A stretch of 7,165 nt of DNA, from the NCBI GenBank assembly GCA_021796905.1, contig JAKABK010000091.1:1-7165 (forward strand), written 5' to 3'. The notes beneath the pieces were generated by a model. The model was given only the letters and a program-made list of their open reading frames with translations, was not told the DNA's origin and made no database searches. Both the position numbers and the translations under genes were made by a program. This DNA is from Actinomycetes bacterium. Lineage in GTDB: Bacteria; Actinomycetota; Acidimicrobiia; Acidimicrobiales; Palsa-688. Below, one piece after another: positions 1-5,728 of this stretch (position 1 is the stretch's first letter; each line of letters begins with the position of its first letter).

Positions 1-76
1 ACCCACCGTGCACACGGGCGCCGTGACGGAAGATCGTCGGGATGGTGAGCTGGGCGTCCTGCATGGTGGCGCGCAC
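1..76 (-). CDS. Fatty-acid--CoA ligase (AlkK/FadD type), 5' end only
   Basis: Only the first 25 codons are in the window; the gene runs off the left edge. From the GTG at 76 the product begins VRATMQDAQLTIPTIFRHGA and continues with RVHGG. This matches my memory of the N-termini of actinobacterial long-chain acyl-CoA synthetases, which start with a (R-S/A-T)-M-Q-D-x-x-L-T-I block followed by an (R)-H/Y-G-x-x-V-H-G block. These enzymes activate fatty acids to acyl-CoA through an acyl-adenylate in the cytoplasm. The catalytic motifs lie outside the window, so the call rests on the N-terminus alone. GTG 76 is preferred over ATG 64 because a perfect AGGAGG lies 4 nt upstream of it and because homologues carry the extra residues before MQD. 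The gene diverges from the membrane protein on the plus strand. The reading frame is open across all 76 bases. Confidence 0.7.
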   Translation of the reverse strand, partial: MRATMQDAQLTIPTIFRHGARVHGG

Positions 77-1913
77 TGATCCTCCTGGGGCCCACCGGGC
101 CGGGCCGGTCCCGCCCGCTCGTAGCCACCCACATCCTTGCCGACTCCGACAGCGGGTCACCAGCGGCGTCACCGCCGCCGGCCCGGGCCTGTTCGCCGGG
201 GTGCTAGCCGCAGCGGCGTGGGCGCTCGGACTGCGGGGCACCGACGTCGCCGCCCAGGTGTACCGGGCTTCCCTCGCCGCCCGCCACGGCCTGCCGATCT
301 GGGATCCCGGCTGGTACGGGGGGTTCTACCCGCTGTCCTACAGTCTGCTCGCCCCGCCGCTGGTCGCCGCGCTCGGAGCCGGCGGGACCGGGGTGGTCTC
401 CGCCGCCGGGGCCACCTGGGCGTTCGACGCTACCTGCCGCCGGTTGACCGGCGGGCGGAGGTCGGCTGGGGTGTGGTACTTCGCTTCTTGCACCCTGATC
501 GCTGTCGGGGTCGGCCAGCTCACCTACCTCGCGGGGGAGGCGGTAGCGCTGGCCGCCGTCGCGGCCGCCGTCGACCGGCGGCGGGCGGCGGCCGGCGTGG
601 GTGGGGTGGTGGCGGCGCTCACCTCACCGCTGGCCGCGGCGTTCGCGATCCTCACCGGCCTTGTCCTCCTCGCCGGAGCGGCGCTTCGACCCGACGGGCG
701 TGGGGTGATCGGCGCGCCGGCGGGTCCGGGCAGCTCGGGCCGGTCGGGGGCGCTCGTGTGGCTCTGCGTGGGTGCCGGCGCGGCGGTCCTGGTCCCCTCG
801 GCGCTGCTGTTCCCCGGGGACGGGCCGTTCCCGTTCGCCTGGACCGGCATGGCGGTCGTCGAAGCACTGTGCGCCCTGGTGGTCGTCGCCGGCGACCGGC
901 GAGCCCTCGACCTCCCGTTCGTGCTGCGCGCGGGGGCCCTGGCCTACGGCCTCGCGACGCTCGCTGCCTTCGTCGTCGCCGACCCGGTCGGGGGCAACGC
1001 GACCCGCCTCGCCGAGTCCGCCGGGCTACCCGCGGTGCTCTGCGCCCTCGGTGCGGTCCGCCCGGGCCGCCGGCGGGCGCTGGCCGTCGCCGCCCTCGTG
1101 CCCTTCGCCGTCTGGCAGTGGGCGCCGGCTACAGCGATGACGACCCGGGCGACCGAGCCGGCCTCGGACCGGGCCGGCTTCTACCGTCCCCTCCACACCG
1201 AGCTGGTCTCGCTCGCCGGCGGACGGCCGATCCGGGTGGAGGTGGTCCCGACCGCCGACCACGAGGAGTCGGCTGCGCTCCCCTCCCGCCTCGTCTCCCT
1301 GGCCCGGGGCTGGGAACGCCAGCTCGACGTCGCCCGCGACCCGGTCTTCTACCGGCCCGGCGCCCTCGACGACGCGAGCTACCTCCGCTGGCTGAGAGGC
1401 GACGGGGTGGGCTACGTCGCTCTCGCCCGGGCCCCCCTCGACTACGCCGGGCGGGCCGAGGCCGCCCTGCTCCGGGCGGGGGTGCCCGGTCTGGTCCGGG
1501 TCTGGTCGTCGGGCCCGTGGACGCTGTGGCGGGTCGGCGGGTCGCCGGGCCTGGTGAGCGGCCCGGCCGTGGTGACCTCCATCGGTGCCGACCGGGTGGT
1601 CCTGGAGGTCACGCGCGCCGCGACGGTCCTGGTGCGGGCCCGCTGGACCCGGTACTGGACGGTCAGGTCCGGTTGGGCCTGCGTCGCCCCGGCTCCCGGT
1701 GGCTGGACCCGCGTCGAGCCCCGGGCCCCCGGCCGGGTCACCCTCGGGGTCAGCCTCCTCGGGACCCGGGACCGCTGCCCGCTGCGAGCGGCGAGTCGGG
1801 TGGCTGCAGCGTCGGTGACCCGGTTGCCGGCACGCCAGCAGCACCCGGCAGGGGTAGCGTCGGGTCTCGACGGAGCGGGCGGAGCCCGCCCGAGCGGAGG
1901 GAGGTACCGGTAG
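63..1913 (+). CDS. Polytopic membrane protein with GT-C-like layout and soluble C-terminal domain
   Basis: About 616 aa from ATG 63. TM1 is near residues 43-57 and is followed at once by GTD (Asp61) and AQVYRAS. An aromatic loop, IWDPGWYGGFYP, starts at Ile79. About eight to ten further hydrophobic segments run to about residue 360. They include a GNATRLAES motif at 311-319. The last third is soluble and probably extracytoplasmic, with GWERQLD at 416-422 and LDYAGR at 459-464, then a beta-rich end. I recognise this as a family of actinobacterial membrane proteins often left hypothetical or linked to the PTPS-related membrane domain. Activity is unknown; a lipid-linked sugar transferase is one guess. 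The start is unresolved. ATG 42 has GGAAG at 28-32 but lies inside the divergent ligase. ATG 63 and GTG 66 still touch it. GTG 201 avoids overlap but cuts into TM1. The stop is 2 nt before the next start, so the two genes are probably co-translated. Confidence 0.8.
   Translation: MVARTDPPGAHRAGPVPPARSHPHPCRLRQRVTSGVTAAGPGLFAGVLAAAAWALGLRGTDVAAQVYRASLAARHGLPIWDPGWYGGFYPLSYSLLAPPLVAALGAGGTGVVSAAGATWAFDATCRRLTGGRRSAGVWYFASCTLIAVGVGQLTYLAGEAVALAAVAAAVDRRRAAAGVGGVVAALTSPLAAAFAILTGLVLLAGAALRPDGRGVIGAPAGPGSSGRSGALVWLCVGAGAAVLVPSALLFPGDGPFPFAWTGMAVVEALCALVVVAGDRRALDLPFVLRAGALAYGLATLAAFVVADPVGGNATRLAESAGLPAVLCALGAVRPGRRRALAVAALVPFAVWQWAPATAMTTRATEPASDRAGFYRPLHTELVSLAGGRPIRVEVVPTADHEESAALPSRLVSLARGWERQLDVARDPVFYRPGALDDASYLRWLRGDGVGYVALARAPLDYAGRAEAALLRAGVPGLVRVWSSGPWTLWRVGGSPGLVSGPAVVTSIGADRVVLEVTRAATVLVRARWTRYWTVRSGWACVAPAPGGWTRVEPRAPGRVTLGVSLLGTRDRCPLRAASRVAAASVTRLPARQQHPAGVASGLDGAGGARPSGGRYR
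81..86 (-). promoter_or_regulatory. Shine-Dalgarno site of the divergent ligase
   Basis: On the minus strand the sequence reads AGGAGG, a perfect anti-16S match, followed by ATCA and then GTG at 76. It would be 16 nt from the ATG at 64, which is too far, so it decides the start in favour of GTG. It is also independent support that a minus-strand gene begins here. Confidence 0.6.
1875..1889 (+). other. GC-only hairpin just upstream of the synthetase ribosome site
   Basis: GCGGGC, loop GGA, GCCCGC forms a six-base-pair all-GC stem within the last codons of the membrane protein gene. An alternative register pairs CGGGCG (1876-1881) with CGCCCG (1887-1892). It ends 6 nt before the ribosome site of the next gene, so it could modulate translation or mRNA stability between the two genes. 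There is no T-tract, so it is unlikely to be an intrinsic terminator. In DNA this GC-rich such stems also arise by chance. Confidence 0.3.
1896..1904 (+). promoter_or_regulatory. Purine-rich ribosome binding site for the acyl-CoA synthetase
   Basis: GGAGGGAGG holds two overlapping GGAGG-like cores, and its 3' edge is 11 nt from ATG 1916. It lies in the last codons of the upstream gene. It fixes ATG 1916 as the start: the open frame continues far upstream, but only as the shadow of the membrane protein gene. Confidence 0.65.
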
Positions 1914-1915
1914 CG

Positions 1916-3565
1916 ATGGGGCTCAGCTCGTCATACGCCCACGGCACCGGTGGGGTTCCCCTTCTCGGCCAGACGATCGGCGACAACCTGGCGGCCACCG
2001 CCGCCCGCCTGCCCGACCACGAGGCACTCGTCGAGGTCGCCTCGGGCAGGCGCTGGAGCTACCGGGAGCTGCACGACTGGGCCGGCGAGGTCGCCCGAGG
2101 GCTCCTCGCCCGAGGCGTGGCGCCCGGCGACCGGGTCGGGATCTGGAGCCCCAACTGCGCGGAGTGGGTCGCGCTCCAGTACGCGACCGCGATGATCGGG
2201 GCGATCCTCGTCAACCTCAACCCGGCGTACCGGACCTCGGAACTGGACTTCGTGGTCCGCCAGTCGGGTCTCGCCACCCTGGTCAGCGCGACGGCCCACC
2301 GCTCCAGTGACTACCGGGCGATGCTCGAGACGGTCGCTCCGGACGTCCCCACCCTCCGCGACGTGGTCTACATCGGCGACCCGAGTTGGGACGCGCTGGT
2401 CGCCGACGGAGCCGGCGTGGCGCCCGCCGAGCTCGACCGGGTCGGCGCCGGACTGGGCTTCGACGACCCGGTGAACATCCAGTACACCTCCGGGACCACC
2501 GGGTTCCCGAAGGGTGCGACGCTCTCGCACCACAACATCTTGAACAACGGCTATTTCGTCACCGAGCTGCTCGGCGCCACCGAGGATGACCGGTTCTGCC
2601 TACCGGTCCCGTTCTACCACTGCTTCGGGATGGTGATGGGCAACCTCGGCGCCACGTCGCACGGGTCGACGATCGTCATCCCCGCACCAGCTTTCGACCC
2701 GGCGGCGACCCTCCGGGCGGTCCAGGCCGAGCGATGCACCGCCTTGTACGGGGTGCCGACGATGTTCATCGCCGAGCTCGCCCTGGCCGACTTCGGCTCC
2801 TACGACCTGAGCTCGCTGCGCACCGGGATCATGGCCGGCTCCCCCTGCCCGGTCGAGGTGATGAGACGGGTGATCGGCGAGATGCACATGAGCGGTGTGG
2901 CCATCTCCTACGGGATGACCGAGACCTCCCCGGTGTCGACCCAGACCCGGGCCGACGACGACATCGAGGCGCGCACCGCCACCGTCGGACGCCCCCTCCC
3001 CCACCTGGAGGTCAAGATCGTCGATCCCGCCACCGGTACCGTCGTCGCCCCCGGCACCCCGGGCGAGATCTGCACCCGGGGGTACTCGGTGATGCTCGGT
3101 TACTGGCAGGAGCCGGAGCGCACCGCCGAGGCGATCGACGCGGCCCGCTGGATGCACACCGGTGACCTGGGAGTGATGCGCGACGACGGCTATGTCAACG
3201 TCGTCGGGCGGATCAAGGACCTGGTGATCCGCGGCGGGGAGAACGTCTACCCGCGAGAGGTCGAGGAGCTCCTCTACGGGCACCCCGACATCGAGGACGT
3301 CGCGGTGATCGGCGTCCCCGACGAACGCTACGGGGAGGAACTGATGGCCTGGATCCGCGTCGCGCCCGGCCGCCCCCCGCTCACCGCCGCCGACGTGCGG
3401 GAGTACTGCCAGGGCAGGATCGCCCACCACAAGATCCCCCGCTACGTGAAGGTGGTCGAGGCGTTCCCGATGACGGTGACCGGCAAGGTCCGCAAGGTGG
3501 AGATGCGCGAGGTGAGCATCGCCGAGCTCGGCCTCTCCTCGCTGGCAGCGACCCGCACGGCGTAG
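1916..3565 (+). CDS. Acyl-CoA synthetase (AMP-binding), ACSF2/FadD35 type
   Basis: 549 aa, full length for the ANL adenylating superfamily. It activates a carboxylic acid, probably a medium- or long-chain fatty acid, with ATP to an acyl-adenylate and then to acyl-CoA in the cytoplasm. Motifs appear in order. The P-loop YTSGTTGFPKGA is at 190-201 and the A5 motif SYGMTE at 331-336. HTGD at 414-417 carries the ribose-binding Asp417. GRIKD at 431-435 forms the hinge, followed by GGENVYPREVE from Gly440. The catalytic lysine is in TGK at Lys524. The N-terminal WSYRELHDWA and NPAYRTSELDF stretches are typical of the ACSF2/FadD35 branch, as against the AlkK-like type at the left edge. No signal peptide or membrane segment is seen. 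ATG 1916 follows the upstream stop by 2 nt and has a strong ribosome site, so coupling with the membrane protein is likely. Substrate chain length cannot be read from the sequence. Confidence 0.95.
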   Translation: MGLSSSYAHGTGGVPLLGQTIGDNLAATAARLPDHEALVEVASGRRWSYRELHDWAGEVARGLLARGVAPGDRVGIWSPNCAEWVALQYATAMIGAILVNLNPAYRTSELDFVVRQSGLATLVSATAHRSSDYRAMLETVAPDVPTLRDVVYIGDPSWDALVADGAGVAPAELDRVGAGLGFDDPVNIQYTSGTTGFPKGATLSHHNILNNGYFVTELLGATEDDRFCLPVPFYHCFGMVMGNLGATSHGSTIVIPAPAFDPAATLRAVQAERCTALYGVPTMFIAELALADFGSYDLSSLRTGIMAGSPCPVEVMRRVIGEMHMSGVAISYGMTETSPVSTQTRADDDIEARTATVGRPLPHLEVKIVDPATGTVVAPGTPGEICTRGYSVMLGYWQEPERTAEAIDAARWMHTGDLGVMRDDGYVNVVGRIKDLVIRGGENVYPREVEELLYGHPDIEDVAVIGVPDERYGEELMAWIRVAPGRPPLTAADVREYCQGRIAHHKIPRYVKVVEAFPMTVTGKVRKVEMREVSIAELGLSSLAATRTA

Positions 3566-3607
3566 GCCCGGCGCCGTCGCAGCGGGACCGGGCGGCGGCG
3601 ACCGGGC
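3566..3607 (+). terminator. Imperfect GC stem after the synthetase stop, possible terminator
   Basis: Directly after the TAG stop, GCCCG (3566-3570) plus GTCGC (3576-3580) can pair with GCGAC (3598-3602) plus CGGGC (3603-3607), leaving a 5-nt bulge on the left arm and a 17-nt loop. There is no U-tract, so any termination would be of the tail-less type described for actinobacteria. Position supports it; structure is only moderate. Confidence 0.25.
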
Positions 3608-3629
3608 AGCGGGGGGCGGGGGATCGGGG
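3604..3629 (+). other. G-quadruplex-type run upstream of a promoter
   Basis: Four G-runs of 3, 6, 5 and 4 bases are separated by loops of 4 (CAGC), 1 (C) and 3 (ATC) bases. This satisfies the usual G3+N1-7 quadruplex rule. It lies on the plus (non-template) strand and ends 8 nt before the -10 element at 3638, so it occupies the place of a -35 box. The pattern is seen directly; folding and function are inferred. Confidence 0.5.
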
Positions 3630-3637
3630 CAGACGGA

Positions 3638-3643
3638 TATCGT
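3638..3643 (+). promoter_or_regulatory. -10 element TATCGT of a leaderless-type promoter
   Basis: TATCGT fits the actinobacterial TAnnnT -10 consensus and is one of the few AT-containing spots in the gap. Seven bases later comes ATG 3651, which puts the expected transcription start on or next to the A of ATG, the hallmark of leaderless mRNA. There is no Shine-Dalgarno between them. The -35 position falls in the G-run at 3604-3629. Confidence 0.55.
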
Positions 3644-3650
3644 GGCCCCG

Positions 3651-3686
3651 ATGCGCTCAACGCCTCCGGCTCGGGGTTACCGCTGA
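3651..3686 (+). CDS. Eleven-codon leader ORF or out-of-frame start of the next membrane protein
   Basis: ATG 3651 sits at the predicted transcription start and encodes MRSTPPARGYR, then TGA. The following membrane protein gene is in another frame (-1 relative to this one). That frame has no ATG, GTG or TTG between 3566 and 3824, yet it stays open, and its bases 3686-3826 are strongly GC3 (about 43 of 47 codons). Two explanations fit. One is that this is the true N-terminus and a 1-nt difference (sequencing error, mutation or frameshifting) joins it to the frame at about 3683. The other is a short leader peptide whose stop overlaps a CTG start (CTGA, 3683-3686). A lone 11-aa product is least likely to have a function of its own. 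Confidence 0.35.
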   Translation: MRSTPPARGYR

Positions 3687-3823
3687 GCGTCGGCACGGGC
3701 CCGGCCGACGCCGTCTCCGAGCACCGCCGGCACCCGGATCGGGACCGGTCGGGACGCCACGCCCCGACGCGGACAGCCGCGCCGGCGCGGACCGCGCTCG
3801 GTTGGCTGGCCGTCACGGCCGCC

Positions 3824-5479
3824 GTGGTCGGCTGGCTGTGGGTACTGACCGACCACGCCAACCGCGCCGCGGTCAACTCCGACGGCGCCACGGTGGTGCT
3901 CGAAGCGGCCTCGCTGCTGCACGGCAACCTGCTCCTCCACGGCTGGTGGCTGTCACTCGATTCGTGGTGGACCCTCGACGCGGCGATCTTCGCCGCGGTC
4001 ATCGGGGTGACCGGGTCGCACCCTGCGCTGCTGCTGGTCGTCCCGGCGGTCGTGGCGGGGCTGGTGGTGGTCGTCGGAGTGGTCCTCGCCCGCCGGGGCC
4101 GCAAGGGCGCGGCCGCATGGGCCGGGGCGGCGCTGGTGGTCGCCGTCCTCGCCCTGCCCGCCCACGTCCTCGCCAGCCAGTTCCTGGTCGGCCCCTGGCA
4201 CCAGACGACGATCCTCGCCGCCCTGATCGCCTTCGTCGCGCTGCGCCGGGGACGTTTCGGTCCCGGCTGGCTGGTAGCGGTGGTGCTGCTCACCGCCGGC
4301 ATGCTCGGCGACCTGATGATGGTCGCCTACGCCACCGCGCCCGTGGCCCTGGGCGGTCTGGTCGCCATGCTCCGCCGCCGCTCGCTGCGGGCGGGGCTCG
4401 CCCCGCTCGCCGCCGCAGCCGCCGCGACCGTCCTCGCCTACACGATCCGGGTGGCCGCGGCGGCGGCCGGCGCCTTCGAGCTGGGACGGACCAACCCACA
4501 CGCCGGGGTGAGCGAAGCGGTCCACAACCTCCGGGAGGCGGCGACCCTCGGGATCCCCGGCATGTTCGGGGCCCGGAGCGTCGTCGGGCTCGGCAGCGGC
4601 GGGGAAGGACCTGTGGTGCGGGCGCTGCACGTCATAGCCCTCCTGGTCGCCGCGGCCGGCTTCCTGTGGTCCCTCTGGTCCCTGCTACGAGCTGCGGTCA
4701 CCGGACGGGTGCCGACCGAGGCAGCGGACGGGGCCGGCGGGGACGGTGTGGTGCCCGCTCACAGGGCCGGCGGGACGAGACGGTCCGGCGGGGATCGCGG
4801 GGCGGGGGCAGACCGCAGCGGAGCCGACGCCGAGCCGTGGCGGATCGACGACGTCCTCGTGATCGCGTCGTTCGGGTCGGCGGCGACCTACGTCCTGCTG
4901 GCGCTCACCCCGAGCCCGGCCTACTTCCGGTACCTGACGGCCACCGTGGTCTTCAGCACCGTGGTCGCCGCCCGGATGGTGACCCGCTGGTGGGCCGGCC
5001 GGCGCCCGCCCGCCTGGCGGCGCGCTGGCCTGGTGGTCGCCTCGGTGGGACTGGCCGGGTCGCTCGCCGGCGCCGGCTTGCAGCTCGCGCACCCCTCCCC
5101 GACCGACCCCGAGCCGGCGTTGGTCGCATTCCTGCGGGCCCACCATCTCCGCCGCGGCGTCGGCGGCTACTGGGCGTCATCGATCACCACCGTCGAGAGC
5201 AGCGGGACGGTCACGGTGCGACCGGTCGTCTCCGACGGCCAGGGTCGCCTGGAGGGGTACTACAAGGGCGACGTGCACGCCTGGTTCGACGGGGTCGACT
5301 TCCAGTTCGTGGTGTTCGCCGGCACCGGCGGCTTCGGTGGGGTGAACCTGGCCACCGCCGAGCGGACCTGGGGTCCGCCGGCGAAGGTCTACTCGGTCGA
5401 CGATCACGCCTACACCGTGCTCACCTGGTCCCGGCCGATCCACGTGACCCGCATCGAGCCCCGCCTCGCCCCCAACTGA
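3824..5479 (+). CDS. Polytopic membrane protein, GT-C-like layout, C-terminal extracytoplasmic domain
   Basis: 551 aa from GTG 3824, with about ten TM segments. The first stretch, VGWLWVLTDHANRAAVNSDG, places Asp20 just outside the membrane. LLHGNLLLHGWWLSLDSWWT follows, a loop I associate with a family of actinobacterial hypothetical membrane proteins. Hydrophobic helices lie around 50-64, 67-88, 96-117, 129-141 and 148-183 and recur to about 435. A hydrophilic Gly/Arg/Asp-rich cytoplasmic linker spans about 292-342. The last 110 residues are soluble, with GGYWASS from Gly447 and EGYYKGD around Tyr479. Function is unknown; a GT-C glycosyltransferase-like role is an inference from layout, and no catalytic motif is certain. 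GTG 3824 probably is not the real start: it lies inside TM1, because the same open frame reads TALGWLAVTAAV just before it. The true N-terminus likely reaches 3683 (CTG) or 3651. The gene has its own promoter. Confidence 0.75.
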   Translation: MVGWLWVLTDHANRAAVNSDGATVVLEAASLLHGNLLLHGWWLSLDSWWTLDAAIFAAVIGVTGSHPALLLVVPAVVAGLVVVVGVVLARRGRKGAAAWAGAALVVAVLALPAHVLASQFLVGPWHQTTILAALIAFVALRRGRFGPGWLVAVVLLTAGMLGDLMMVAYATAPVALGGLVAMLRRRSLRAGLAPLAAAAAATVLAYTIRVAAAAAGAFELGRTNPHAGVSEAVHNLREAATLGIPGMFGARSVVGLGSGGEGPVVRALHVIALLVAAAGFLWSLWSLLRAAVTGRVPTEAADGAGGDGVVPAHRAGGTRRSGGDRGAGADRSGADAEPWRIDDVLVIASFGSAATYVLLALTPSPAYFRYLTATVVFSTVVAARMVTRWWAGRRPPAWRRAGLVVASVGLAGSLAGAGLQLAHPSPTDPEPALVAFLRAHHLRRGVGGYWASSITTVESSGTVTVRPVVSDGQGRLEGYYKGDVHAWFDGVDFQFVVFAGTGGFGGVNLATAERTWGPPAKVYSVDDHAYTVLTWSRPIHVTRIEPRLAPN

Positions 5480-5485
5480 AGAAAC

Positions 5486-5510
5486 GCCGGTTCACCGGGT
5501 CGACCCCGGC
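5486..5510 (+). terminator. Possible weak hairpin after the second membrane protein
   Basis: Seven bases after the stop, GCCGG (5486-5490) can pair with CCGGC (5506-5510). Between them lies the perfect 10-nt palindrome GGGTCGACCC (5497-5506), which competes with the longer stem. No T-tract follows. It may end transcription, or be a protein site, or be chance in GC-rich DNA. Confidence 0.2.
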
Positions 5511-5554
5511 ACCGACCCCGGGGGAGCGCCCTTTCCGGAGGCGGTCTTCTCCTT

Positions 5555-5728
5555 ATGCGGCCGGTCGACGACGACTGGGCTGCGCTGTCACCGTCGGACC
5601 TGGCGTTGACCCTCGCCGGGATCGCCGCCCGCCATCCCGACGCCATCGGACGACGCCGGCTCGTCGAGCCGCGCGGTCGACGGCCTAGATTGCCGGGGTA
5701 CCACGACCGAGGGAGAGCCAGGCGATGA
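5555..5728 (+). CDS. Possible 57-aa hypothetical protein or gene remnant
   Basis: ATG 5555 opens a 57-codon frame beginning MRPVDDDWAALSPSDLAL and ending in RGRARR. Its TGA overlaps the next start as ATGA (5725-5728), a classic coupling arrangement. GGAGG at 5537-5541 is 13 nt upstream, somewhat far. Codons 2-39 end in G or C in 33 of 38 cases, as expected for coding DNA here. The last 18 codons drop to 11 of 18, and they overlap the promoter and ribosome site of the hydrolase gene. The acidic start and the helix-like LSPSDLALTLAGIAARHPDA look protein-like, but I recognise no family. It could be a real small protein, the remnant of a longer gene, or a chance ORF. Confidence 0.35.
   Translation: MRPVDDDWAALSPSDLALTLAGIAARHPDAIGRRRLVEPRGRRPRLPGYHDRGRARR
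5686..5691 (+). promoter_or_regulatory. Probable -10 element TAGATT of the hydrolase gene
   Basis: TAGATT matches TAnnnT in an otherwise GC-rich gap, 33 nt before ATG 5725. Transcription would start near 5698, leaving a leader of about 27 nt that holds the ribosome site at 5709-5715. No convincing -35 box is seen. Confidence 0.4.
5709..5715 (+). promoter_or_regulatory. Ribosome binding site of the serine hydrolase
   Basis: GAGGGAG ends 9 nt before ATG 5725. With the family-typical N-terminus (KVGLSSERLARIE near the start), it settles this ATG as the start codon. Confidence 0.6.

Noticed and set aside
1026..1844. 272-codon minus-strand open frame
   Set aside because: Low-complexity Gly/Arg/Pro/Asp composition, no domain, and fully opposite a membrane protein gene with clear TM helices. 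Long spurious frames are expected at this GC content.
137..1915. Long in-frame extension upstream of the acyl-CoA synthetase, giving a protein of over 1100 residues
   Set aside because: The extra N-terminal part is Arg/Pro/Gly-rich nonsense antiparallel in character to the membrane protein in another frame; the synthetase domain begins right after ATG 1916 with a good ribosome site.
2600..3430. 276-codon minus-strand open frame opposite the acyl-CoA synthetase
   Set aside because: The opposite strand carries all ANL-family motifs; this frame has no recognisable fold and is rich in Gly, Asp, Val and His as antisense shadows are.
3442..4302. 286-codon minus-strand open frame across the synthetase end, gap and membrane protein start
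   Set aside because: Ser/Thr/Ala/Arg-rich without TM or domain features, and it crosses a promoter and two plus-strand genes.
3802..5688. 628-codon plus-strand frame overlapping the second membrane protein
   Set aside because: Nearly all Arg, Gly and Pro; the overlapping frame gives clear TM helices and a recognisable C-terminal domain.
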